A program made the translations under genes and the position numbers. This document shows, one piece after another, positions 55,582-64,000 of a DNA stretch of 64,000 bases; position 1 is the first letter of the stretch; each line of letters opens with the position of its first letter. Origin of the DNA: Schistocerca nitens (lineage: Eukaryota > Arthropoda > Insecta > Orthoptera > Acrididae); contig NC_064616.1 of assembly GCF_023898315.1 (NCBI RefSeq), positions 540,197,602 through 540,261,601 of the forward strand. Direction: 5' to 3'. The notes beneath the pieces were generated by a model that was not told where the DNA came from, did no database searches, and was given only the letters and a program-made list of their open reading frames with translations.

Positions 55582-55885
55582 CGGGACCATCCGACCGCTG
55601 TTTCATCCTCAGTTGAGGATGCGGATAGGAGGGGCGTGTGGTCAGCACACCGCTCTCCCGGTTGTTATGATGGTTTTCTTTGACCGGAGCCGCTACTATT
55701 CGGTCGAGTAGCTCCTCAATTGGCATCACGAGGCTGAGTGCACCCCGAAAAATGGCAACAGCTCATGGCGGCTGGATGGTCACCCATCGAAGTGCCGGCC
55801 ACGCCCGACAGCGCTTAACTTCGGTGAGCTCACGGGAACCGGTGTATCCACTGCGGCTAGGCCGTTGCCGAGAAACCAAAAGGAG
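55582..55885 (-). mobile_element. 5S-rRNA-derived SINE, head and body
   Basis: On the minus strand the head (about 55770-55885) resembles 5S rRNA, including the internal promoter region: GAAGTTAAGCGCTGTCGGGC (A-box side) and GCACTTCGATGGGTGACCAT (C-box side). The body then reads GGGGTGCACTCAGCCTCGTG and CCGGTCAAAGAAAACCATC. It lies inside the RNase H coding region of the LINE. Its tail is at 43100-43249, on the other side of the foldback. Confidence 0.8.
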
Positions 55886-57460
55886 TTCCCTGTAAATGGT
55901 TAGAAGTTCTGCTGTAAATACACTACATGATCCTAGCATCAAACGTTTCTCTAAGCTGGTAGGAGATGTGAAAGCATATCTCACCTTATCAGTAGTCTTA
56001 GAACCATCAGTGTAAAGGATGATGGCACCCTGGAACTCTGCAAGGATGGCACATACAACTCGCTAGTAAACCATAGAAGCAACAGACCTTAGGACCCTGG
56101 AAGAGAGCGGTCATAATCCATGGTCTTGGCACCATCCAAGGGGGGGGGGGGGGTATGGGAAGAAAGACACAGGGCGCAGTCCACAGCAGTGAGTGAGAGC
56201 AGATGGATATCCCGGGAGAAGGCAGTGAGAGTAATGCTAACAGGCAATCATACCCGTGGACGGGTGTTAGGAGGGAGACAAACCTGATTGACGAAGAGCA
56301 TAGGGTATACAGGATGGTCAGAGAACTGGCGAATGGCGACTGCATAAGAAACAAGGAGTTGGCTCCGTCGTATGTGTAGAGGGGGAACCGCTGCTTCTGT
56401 GAGGAGATTAACAACAGGACTAGTCCGAAAGGCACCAATAGCCAGATGCACCCCAAAATGATGGACAGGGTCAATGAGTAAGAAAGTGGTAGCAGCTGCT
56501 GTTCCATAAACCTGACTACCATAATCGAGTCTGGATAAAACCAGAGCACAGTAAAGATAGAGAAGAGTGGAACGGTCTGTACCCCAAGATGTGTGCGCCG
56601 GAGGCGGAGAGCATTAAGATTCTGCATGCATGTAGTATTTAGGTGACGAATGTGGGGCAGCCATTATCAAAAATAAGGCCCAATAAACGGGAACGTGTTG
56701 CAAAATCAAGGAGCTGGTTCCCTAAATAAGTTTCTGGATCTGGGTCAACGACAAAAATGCATAGCGTTCGTTTTGTAGGAGGAAAACTGGATGCCGTGGG
56801 TGGTGGCCCACGTAGAGGCCCATCAGATGGCGCCTTGGAGCTGGCTCTCAGCAGATGCCATAGAGAAGGAGCTGCACCAGATGCAAAAATCGTCAACGTA
56901 CAACGCCGGGGCAACCGGAGGCCCAACAAGCATCACAAGCCCATTTATGGCAATGAGGAAGATCGTAACCCATAGCACAGAACCCTGTGGGATACCGTTC
57001 TCCTGAAACTGAGGGGTGCTGAGTGAAGTGACAACTCGAACCCAGAAGAGCCGTTAGGATAAAAACTCGCGGATAAAAATCGGAAGGGTACCATGGAAGC
57101 CACAGTCATGGAAGGTAGCTAAAATGCGATGGCGCCAACCATGCCATACGCCTTATGTAGGTCAAAGAACACTGTGACAAGGTGCCAGTGGTGAGTAAAA
57201 GCCTGTCAGATGGCTGATTCCAACCAGAGTAAATGGTGAGCTGGAGATCGCCCTGCCCAGATGCCACACTCTTATGGTGACAAAAGGTCCAAAGATTCGA
57301 GTACCCAACATAATCTGGAGTTGACCATTCTTTCAAGCAGTTTACAAAGCACATTTGTAAGGCTAATGGGGCAGTAGCTGTGGAGAGACGTTGGGATTTT
57401 CCCAAACTTAAGGACGGGGATAACTACACTTTCTCGCCAGTGTGACGGAAAAGTAACCAT
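55886..57460 (-). pseudogene. I/Jockey-type LINE reverse transcriptase and RNase H, decayed
   Basis: RT fingers at 57272-57460 (WRESVVIPVLKFGKIPTSL, SLTNVLCKLLERMVNSRL), further palm-equivalent pieces at 57106-57405 and 56639-56929, and a post-RT region near 56250-56600 with ALVLSRLDYGSQ-type residues and HLAIGAFRTSPVVNLL. An RNase H start (SVFTAELLTIYRELLLVSRQ) at 55860-55925 is cut by the 5S-SINE. An RNase H after the RT is characteristic of the I superclade. Many frame changes. Confidence 0.75.
56140..56154. repeat. G homopolymer, about 14 bases
   Basis: Lies in the RT region of the LINE relic. Such runs are also prone to sequencing length error. Confidence 0.9.
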
Positions 57461-57779
57461 GAGCCAGATGTGACTGAAGACCTGGAGCAGCTGTTGCCTC
57501 TGGGGAATGTCCTAGTGTTGAGTCATTTGACTGTGAAAGAAGTCGGGCACTTTGGCTGTGTCTCGTGAAGAGCTAAGAGCTTGCACCAATTCTCTTTCGG
57601 TGAAAGGAGCCATGTATGGCTCAGCGTAGTGAAGGACGAAATGGAGGGTGTGTGTTCAACTCAGCATTTGTGCTGGAGGAAGGCAGCACGATATGAAGCG
57701 GACGACGATGCCATCACAAATTGTGTCGCAAAGTGTTCTGCAAGGACCAATGGATCAGTGCACAGAGCTCCTTGGATGT

Positions 57780-58894
57780 TCAGACACAGGACAGCTGACT
57801 GTTGCTGGCGGCACAGAACGCTACAGACATTCGACAAAACCCGCGATAAAGAGGCATTTGCCCCAGTGAGGAAACATAGCACTCCCAGCATTCCTTTTTA
57901 TTCCGCTTAATAATGTAACGAGCCTTAGCAGGAAGACACTTAAAAATGAGGAGGTTGGTCTGGGAGGAGCGTCGCTTAAATCGCTGCAGCGCCTGTCGGC
58001 AGTCCTGGACAGTGACTGCGACATCCTTGGTCCACCACAGTACCGGCCACTGACGAGGGTGCCCTGTGGACAGGGGGACAGCAATGCCAGCAGTATGAAG
58101 AAGAGAGGCAGAGATGTATTGCACGACTACATCAATGGAATTCGAGAGGGAGGTATCAAAGCAGACAGCAGACCTGTATAAAGGCGAAGTGGCACTGCAA
58201 AATGCCCAATGTGGGGGCCTGTCTGCCTGGCGGCAGCCGGGGAACGATAGTTTCACTGGGAAGTGGTCACTGTCATAAAGGTCATAATGGGATGACCAAT
58301 GTAGGGAAGCCACGAAGGCAGGGGAGGAGATCGCAAGATCGATAGGAGAGAACGTGCCATGAGCAGCACTGAAGTGGGTAGGGAACTATCGTTGAGGAAA
58401 CACAAATCAAAGTCCATGATAAGTTGGTCGATTAGGATACCCCAAGCCATTGATATAACACTCCCCCACAGTGGATGTTGGGTACTGAAAGGCCCAAGGA
58501 GGCGAAACGGGGGCTGGAGTTGCTGAAGTAAGGTAGATAGTGCAACATAATCTAGTGGCTTACCTCAAGGGAGGTAGACATTGCAAATGGTGATTGCCAG
58601 AGTCGTTTGCACTCTAACTGCTATCACTTCCAAGGTGGTACGTAGAGGGATCCAGTCACTAAGGACATCGGAGCGAACCAAAGTGCAGACCCTAGCAGAT
58701 GCTAACCCAGGGCCAGCACGGTTCCAACAGAATGGCTGATAACCGTGTAGAGTGGGAGAGTGGTCGTTACTGAAATGCGTGTCTTTGAGAACAAGACAGA
58801 AAGCAGAATAAGAGGAGACAAGACGTTCCATTCCCAGTAGGTGACGATAGCAGCCGTTGCAGTTCCACTGGATGATCTTGTGGCATGAGTCCAA
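57780..58894 (-). pseudogene. I/Jockey-type LINE endonuclease, decayed
   Basis: An apurinic-type endonuclease start (KIIQWNCNGCYRHLLGMERL, 58830-58890) leads through FCLVLKDTHF and ICNVYLP to YDSDHFPVKLSFP near 58230-58290, the SDHxP catalytic block. It is followed by a linker toward the RT. Frames change near 58560 and 58300. This domain would nick the target strand for reverse transcription. Confidence 0.78.
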
Positions 58895-59235
58895 GGTAGG
58901 TAAGAAGGAACCCAGGAAGAGGTCAGGTCACTTAGTCAGTAGTTGTCACCGACAAGGATGGGGTGACATCCGTAAATAAAATGTCAGAATCAGGTTGCGA
59001 AAGGGGAGTTGGCACCTCCAGGGGGCACGGGAGACACCTTCTCTTCGGATTTATGTTCTTCTTCCTCTCTTTCTGAGGTGGAGGAGGACAGAACACAGGG
59101 GGAGTACAGGCGTCTGCAAGATCGGGAACCGAAAGAGAGTGGGCGACCTTGGGGCCTCATGGCTGAGTGGTGGTAACAGTCTTCTGACATGAGAGACGCT
59201 GGGGAGAGGGTTCCCAGGAGGGAGCCCAATAACTG

Positions 59236-59950
59236 TCAGATGCCGAAGAAGAGTGGCACTTCTTCAGCTGGGCTGGGGGAGCGGTTGACTCCCTGATGCA
59301 AGGTCATGGGAAGATCAGGGGTGGTGGAGGGGAGAGTGGGGCAGGGCTGGGGTAAGGAGGAGGGAGAGGGAGGAGGAGGAGGAGGAGGAGGAGGAAAGGA
59401 AGTAAAAGAGGGAAAAGTTGAAGATAGTGAGACCGGTTGTAGTCTCTCAATCTTTAGGTGAGCCTCAGTGTAAGACAGGCAATCCACGGACTTACATTCT
59501 TGTATCTTCTTTCTCTCTTGCAAGCTGGGAAATGCGGTGATTGAGGGGAGTGGCTGTCAGCATAATTAACACACACAGGTGGTGAAACATAAGGGGTTCC
59601 CACATGGACGGGGTAACCACAATCACCACACAAAGGGTCCTCCGTACAATGGGAAGACATATGTCAAAAACGCAAGCATCGAAAGCACCATATAGGTGGA
59701 GGGATGTATGGCTTCACGTCACATCTGTAGCATATAATCTTGCCCTTCTCTAGTTGGGTATCCCCCTTGAAAGCCAGGATGAAGGCGGATGTATTTTTGC
59801 GGTTGTCTTTGCGACCCTTCTGCACGCCTCGAACAAAATGAAAGCCACCGCTCCAGATTAGTTTTTAGGGTACAGCCCATATCAAAACAGTCTCTGAACT
59901 GGTGAGGAGTGCTAGACACTGAGACATTGCCAAGGATCCAGGCATGTAGA
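59236..59950 (-). pseudogene. I/Jockey-type LINE ORF1 (gag-like) relic with zinc-knuckle region
   Basis: Pieces at 59719-59919 (RDCFDMGCTLKTNLERWLSF) and 59454-59660 (CTEDPLCGDCGYPVHVG, CVNYADSHSPQSPHFPAC) show Cys/His spacing like the CCHC knuckles of LINE gag-like proteins. A Pro/Ser-rich tail with a GGA microsatellite follows (59236-59460). It would bind the element RNA. Confidence 0.65.
59371..59398. repeat. (GGA)n microsatellite
   Basis: Trinucleotide run in the low-complexity ORF1 tail of the LINE. Confidence 0.9.
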
Positions 59951-60204
59951 GATGCGGATTGGGTGGCAGGGAGCCCGACTGCATCTTACTAATAGACTCC
60001 ACTTCACCAAACCTGTCCTAGATATATTTCACGAAAAACAATGGCTTTGTGGCGGTGAATATGTCTCCATCGGTCCTAGTACAGACGAGGTAATGGGGAA
60101 AAGGTTTCAGCCCAAGATGGCGAGCCTAAGGTGGCTGATCATATGAGACTGCATTTAAGGATCCTTTAACACTCGAAGAGATGGGCGTGTGAGAGATTTT
60201 GCAG

Positions 60205-60828
60205 CTTCATATGCTTCATGCGCCAAGTATCCACCCTGATACCACCCACTCCGACCATGGGCGCCACTCAGGCACAGCAAGGACCATCTGGCACAGTGGT
60301 CATTGCTGGGAGTTCCGATGCTCCAGGAAGACAAGCAACCACTCCTTGGCATACACAGGGAGGGAACAGCTCAGGTATCAGTAGTGTGATCCCTGTGTTG
60401 TTATGGGGCTCAGCCGCATGAACTGTCTACAAATGCTGGTGACCTAGCAGGGAAGGGGGAGGGCAAGGGAGAGGGGAGACGAATCCACACTGTAGATTCT
60501 AGGGAGGGAGTTCTTCCCCATATGGCTCACACTAAAAACAGGAAATTTTGAAGAGGAAGTGAAACCTGAAGTGGGGACCAAAATGCCAAAAGGGTGAAAG
60601 AAACTGCATCCAATACAGGAAACTAGGGGAATAGCCAGGCCGACGAAAAGCAGAACGCTGAGAGAGGGGAAGGAGGTGGCAACGGGAAAGCAGCAGGTAT
60701 AGGGCGGAGGGGGGGAGGGGGAGGGAGAAGGAAAAGCTGATAGGGAATGAAGAATGAGCTGCAATATCTCGAGGCCCCGTGTGAACCACGCACGAACTCA
60801 CGAAAGAACTGTGAGCCCATGGAGAGTA
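60205..60828 (-). other. 5' region of the I/Jockey-type LINE
   Basis: Pyrimidine-rich on the minus strand; duplicated at 41214-42052. Includes the SINE-free target at 60222-60231. No confident coding role. Confidence 0.6.
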
Positions 60829-61119
60829 GAATTCGATTGTTGTATTGTGAATGAAGAGAAATGTCTCAGTGTTAACGTTAGACTTAACATTAGATCAGGT
60901 AGTAACACTGTTGGAAGATTTAAAATCCGCAGGAAAAAGACTGGTTGATGTCCAGAGAATGGCAGAAAGACAAGAGGAGGAACTGAAATATTCTCGATAC
61001 TTCACTCGCTATTCAGTGCTTACATATATAACTATAGCTATAATTATCCTAATTACAGTAGTAAGTTGTTGTAAACACTGAAAATGCTATAAGGAATGTT
61101 TTATAAGCATATGGAAATA

Positions 61120-62541
61120 CACTCCTGGAAATGGAAAAAAGAACACATTGACACCGGTGTGTCAGACCCACCATACTTGCTTCGGACACTGCGAGAGGGC
61201 TGTACAAGCAATGATCACACGCACGGCACAGCGGACACACCAGGAACCGCGGTGTTGGCCGTCGAATGGCGCTAGCTGCGCAGCATTTGTGCACCGCCGC
61301 CGTCAGTGTCAGCCAGTTTGCCATGGCATACGGAGCTCCATCGCAGTCTTTAACACTGGTAGCATGCCGCGACAGGGTGGACGTGAACCGTATGTGCAGT
61401 TGACGGACTTTGAGCGAGGGCGTATAGTGGGCATGCGGGAGGCCGGGTGGACGTACCGCCGAATTGCTCAACACGTGGGGCGTGAGGTCTCCACAGTACA
61501 TCGATGTTGTCGCCAGTGGTCGGCGGAAGGTTCACGTTCCCGTCGACGTGGGACCAGACCGCAGCGACGCACGGATGCACGCCAAGACCGTAGGATCCTA
61601 CGCAGTGCCGTAGGGGACTGCACCGCCACTTCCCAGCAAATTAGGGACACTGTTGCTCCTGGGGTATCGGCGAGGACCATTCGCAACCGTCTCCATGAAG
61701 CTGGGCTACGGTCCCGCACACCGTTAGGCCGTCTTCCGCTCACGCCCCAACATCGTGCAGCCCGCCTCCAGTGGTGTCGCGACAGGCGTGAATGGAGGGA
61801 CGAATGGAGACGTGTCGTCTTCAGCGATGAGAGTCGCTTCTGCCTTGGTGCCAATGATGGTCGTATGCGTGTTTGGCGCCGTGCAGGTGAGCGCCACAAT
61901 CAGGACTGCATACGACCGAGGCACACAGGGCCAACACCCGGCATCATGGTGTGGGGAGCGATCTCCTACACTGGCCGTACACCACTGGTGAACGTCGAGG
62001 GGACACTGAATAGTGCACGGTACATCCAAACCGTCATCGAACCCATCGTTCTACCATTCCTAGACCGGCAAGGGAACTTGCTGTTCCAACAGGACAATGC
62101 ACGTCCGCATGTATCCCGTGCCACCCAACGTGCTCTAGAAGGTGTAAGTAAACTACCCTGGCCAGCAAGATCTCCGGATCTGTCCCCCATTGAGCATGTT
62201 TGGGACTGGATGAAGCGTCGTCTCACGCGGTCTGCACGTCCAGCACGAACGCTGGTCCAACTGAGGCGCCAGGTGGAAATGGCATGGCAAGCCGTTCCAC
62301 AGGACTACATCCAGCATCTCTACGATCGTCTCCATGGGAGAATAGCAGCCTGCATTGCTGCGAAAGGCGGATATACACTGTACTAGTGCCGACATTGTGC
62401 ATGCTCTGTTGCCTGTGTCTATGTGCCTGTGGTTCTGTCAGTGTGATCATGTGATGTATCTGACCCCAGGAATGTGTCAATAAAGTTTCCCCTTCCTGGG
62501 ACAATGAATTCACGGTGTTCTTATTTCAATTTCCAGGAGTG
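61120..62541 (+). mobile_element. Tc1-like element copy 3 (1422 bp), apparently complete
   Basis: TA target duplication at 61118-61119 and 62542-62543, confirmed by the unoccupied TA at 40938-40939 in the inverted duplicate. ~27-bp terminal inverted repeats starting CACTCCTGGAAAT. Confidence 0.97.
61364..62386 (+). CDS. Tc1-like transposase, intact reading frame
   Basis: A 340-codon frame chosen to start at MPRQGGREPYVQ because the same Met is preserved in all three copies and the N-terminal helix-turn-helix follows at once. The frame is open upstream to 61148, but that part overlaps the terminal region. Domains: first helix-turn-helix (FERGRIVGMREAGWTYRRIA, then STVHRCCRQW, residues 12-55), basic linker (RRRGTRPQRRTD), second DNA-binding region (TIRNRLHEAGLRSRTPLG, about 98-120), then the DDE catalytic domain with Asp155 (SDESRFCLG), Asp244 (QDNARPH) and Glu277 (SPIEHVWD). 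I count 32 residues between Asp244 and Glu277. It would cut and rejoin the element at TA sites in the nucleus. The only intact protein frame of a mobile element in the window. Confidence 0.93.
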   Translation: MPRQGGREPYVQLTDFERGRIVGMREAGWTYRRIAQHVGREVSTVHRCCRQWSAEGSRSRRRGTRPQRRTDARQDRRILRSAVGDCTATSQQIRDTVAPGVSARTIRNRLHEAGLRSRTPLGRLPLTPQHRAARLQWCRDRREWRDEWRRVVFSDESRFCLGANDGRMRVWRRAGERHNQDCIRPRHTGPTPGIMVWGAISYTGRTPLVNVEGTLNSARYIQTVIEPIVLPFLDRQGNLLFQQDNARPHVSRATQRALEGVSKLPWPARSPDLSPIEHVWDWMKRRLTRSARPARTLVQLRRQVEMAWQAVPQDYIQHLYDRLHGRIAACIAAKGGYTLY

Positions 62542-62718
62542 TACTTTGGCAGTAATGATTGTTGTGGTAAAGTGTTTATAAGGAATATAATTGTGAACCA
62601 GTATTCAGAAACTAGTTTAACTAAAAGACAAAGCAATAAAGAGACTGAAGATGTGGTGATTTATGAAAGGCGGGGAAACGGCCAAGATGAGGCAGTCTTA
62701 TTCAGAAACCGGCGTTAA

Positions 62719-62984
62719 ATGGAAGCAAATTGTAAAAATATGTATACCAAAGTTTAAGTTATGAGATGAAAAGTTAATGTAACTATATCAGTGTATTAAT
62801 ACGATTATATTCACCAAGGTTTAATTAAACGGTTTTATGAATATGTAATGGGTTAAGTAAATAATGTTCTATCAAGTGCTAATGAGAATATATCATGTCA
62901 AAGTGTTTATGCAAGAAACCAAAATAAAACGTGCGATGTATGTAATAAAAAGAAAATAAAAAGAATTCCAATTGACGCTACCCT
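62719..62984. other. Env 3' flank with purine-rich tract
   Basis: AT-rich; AAAAAGAAAATAAAAAGAA at 62945-62963 is a possible polypurine tract before the LTR-like region. Confidence 0.4.
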
Positions 62985-64000
62985 GAAGAGTAACGCCGAT
63001 TCTACTGGCGGGGTAGGTGTTATATCCATGAGCGAAACCAAGTCTGAATTGCACTAGTAACTACAAAACGGAGAATTGTTAAGGTGTTGTTAATTACCGA
63101 ATTGATAAACTATAAAGAAGAAACAGTGATGTTTGTAGTCGTGGCTAGAGAAGCCACAGAGCCAGAAGCGGGCTGGCTAGTCGGGGCCAGGATGATGGGC
63201 AGTCCTGTTGACAGCAATCTAGCAACAGTAATGTGATTTGGCACGGCAAGAGGAGCCACAGACCCGAAAGGGTGATGGCTAGTCAGCGCCAGGCTGAGGG
63301 GCAGCAGTCCTGACAGCATGCTAAAAGATATAAGTCATAAAGGCACAAGGAGGCCTCTATGTACACTTCTGGTAACAGGACCTTGAGAGGGAGAAAGAGA
63401 GATGGCATTCTGGTGGGGACAGCACTACATAATGAGAAGCCAATACGGAGCTTCGGACGCGGTGTATGACCATATTAAGAGAAACACCTCAACACTTCAC
63501 CCTGCCGCTGAAGAATAGCGCACAATAACAGCCAATAAGGAAGCAAGTAGCCCTGGACATTACGTCCCGGCAATAGCCGGCGAGGTCGAAGGGAAGATGA
63601 TATAAAAATCGCCAGCAAGACGCTCCGATGGGGGAAGTAGACAGAGTTAAAGAGACAGGGAGTTAGTCGGAAGAGGCAGTCGATGTGCTCGGCTGTCAGG
63701 AAGTTGTCCGCAGCCGTCGATAGGCAGGAGCTGTGGGACTCTGATTTTAGTGTGGATCCCATTCTAAGAGTAGACGGAAGGACAGTGCCATTGCGCTGTC
63801 TCTTTATCAGACTTGGCCGCTCATAGGACACATCTCCGCCAGAGCTGTAGGGTTCAGTCTATATACTTTCTAATAAACTTCAGATTGCTGAACGTTCGGG
63901 AGAGTTGCTGGATTATCTCCCAGCCATTAGTTACCTTCACATCATTTATTGCCACTTCTTAGTCAGGTCAAAGTCTCCCTGTCACTAAGGCCAACCAGCT
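62985..64000 (+). promoter_or_regulatory. LTR-like region with TATA box and polyadenylation signal (runs off the window)
   Basis: TATAAAAAT at 63601-63609 and AATAAA at 63872-63877 are spaced as in an LTR U3-R-U5 unit, immediately downstream of env. A second candidate start is TGTTATATCC near 63018 after GGCGGGGTAGG. No second copy lies in the window, so the limits cannot be fixed. Confidence 0.45.

Larger units (their letters stand above)
42699..60828 (-). mobile_element. I/Jockey-type LINE with large internal insertions
   Basis: Flanked by the 10-bp duplication GAATTCGATT (42689-42698 and 60829-60838), which sits inside the env sequence. The 3' end on the left shows an ATTGATTGATTG simple-repeat tail (42699-42712). 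The 5' end on the right contains a GC-rich leader. Coding order on the minus strand is gag-like ORF1, endonuclease, RT, RNase H. The RNase H region holds a 5S-derived SINE, which holds the 12.3-kb foldback. All frames are heavily decayed. Confidence 0.8.
60839..62718 (+). pseudogene. F-type Env-like C-terminal region, interrupted by Tc1
   Basis: Continues the env sequence after the LINE: a charged helical stretch (60851-61010, LEDLKSAGKRLVDVQRMAER), a hydrophobic span (about 61018-61065) and the start of the Cys-rich tail. A TGA at 61079-61081, where the duplicate at 40763 has TGT, ends the frame just before the Tc1 insertion (61120-62541). The rest of the tail (62542-62718) ends at TAA. Not functional. 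Confidence 0.65.
42060..64000 (+). mobile_element. Env-bearing LTR retroelement, fragmented by nested insertions
   Basis: Env-like pieces at 42146-42688 and 60839-62718 are separated by a LINE with a 10-bp target duplication, showing they were once continuous. An LTR-like region follows (about 62985 to the window end). No gag or pol of this element is seen in the window; its 5' part was replaced by the inverted duplicate at 42052. It is best described as an errantivirus-type (Ty3/gypsy) remnant. Confidence 0.6.

Noticed and set aside
55763..55885. 5S rRNA gene
   Set aside because: Only the internal promoter region and central part resemble 5S. It continues into a SINE body and sits inside a LINE.
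1..64000. CRISPR arrays, operons or bacterial promoters
   Set aside because: No regularly spaced short repeats; the content is that of an animal genome.

Overview
This window looks like a stretch of a large, transposon-packed insect genome, most likely an orthopteran of the grasshopper/locust type. I base that on the lineup of repeats (Penelope, CR1 and I/Jockey-like LINEs, mariner/Tc1, insect Ty3/gypsy with an F-type Env, tRNA- and 5S-derived SINEs) and on recognising one abundant SINE family; species identity is inference. I see no host gene, no rRNA gene and no convincing functional tRNA gene. Nearly every supported feature is a mobile element or a relic of one.

Layout. 0.36-8.56 kb: a decayed minus-strand Ty3/gypsy element with LTR-like direct repeats (413-1147 and 7631-8564), gag, protease and RT relics and the end of integrase. 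8.6-12.2 kb: a Penelope-like element (RT plus GIY-YIG endonuclease) preceded by an inverted partial copy; a foldback tRNA-like SINE sits inside its endonuclease. 12.7-15.8 kb: a mariner relic and an old Tc1 relic. 17.5-18.9 kb: first of three 1422-bp Tc1-like copies. 19.1-20.1 kb: a LINE RT relic. 20-31 kb: mostly unrecognised AT-rich DNA with SINEs, a 151-bp tandem duplication and a ~570-bp foldback. 31-37.7 kb: three CR1-type LINE pieces. 38.4-39.8 kb: second Tc1 copy. 39.9-40.7 kb: a ~300-bp tandem array carrying tRNA-like units.

40.7-64 kb is a nested stack. An LTR retroelement with an F-type Env-like gene (42.1 kb to the window end) is split by an I/Jockey-type LINE (42699-60828, minus strand, 10-bp target duplication). 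That LINE carries a 5S-rRNA-derived SINE. The SINE in turn is interrupted by a 12.3-kb foldback structure (43250-55581) whose two 5.38-kb arms are near-identical inverted copies of a chimera: a protein-primed type-B DNA polymerase (PolB) fragment joined directly to a Ty3/gypsy-type gag. The third Tc1 copy, with an intact transposase reading frame, lies in the env tail. An inverted ~1.1-kb copy of the env/LINE junction lies at 40.7-42.05 kb.

Several insertions can be checked inside the window because an empty copy of the target is also present: Tc1 (61120-62541 against 40938), a SINE (41823-42022 against 60222), the foldback SINE (11372-11592 against 9254) and another SINE (36380-36607 against 29442). 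The most unusual object is the PolB-gag foldback. It could be a new chimeric element class, a one-off rearrangement or, less likely, an assembly foldback; the arms carry private mutations and the flanks continue the host LINE, which argues against a pure artefact.
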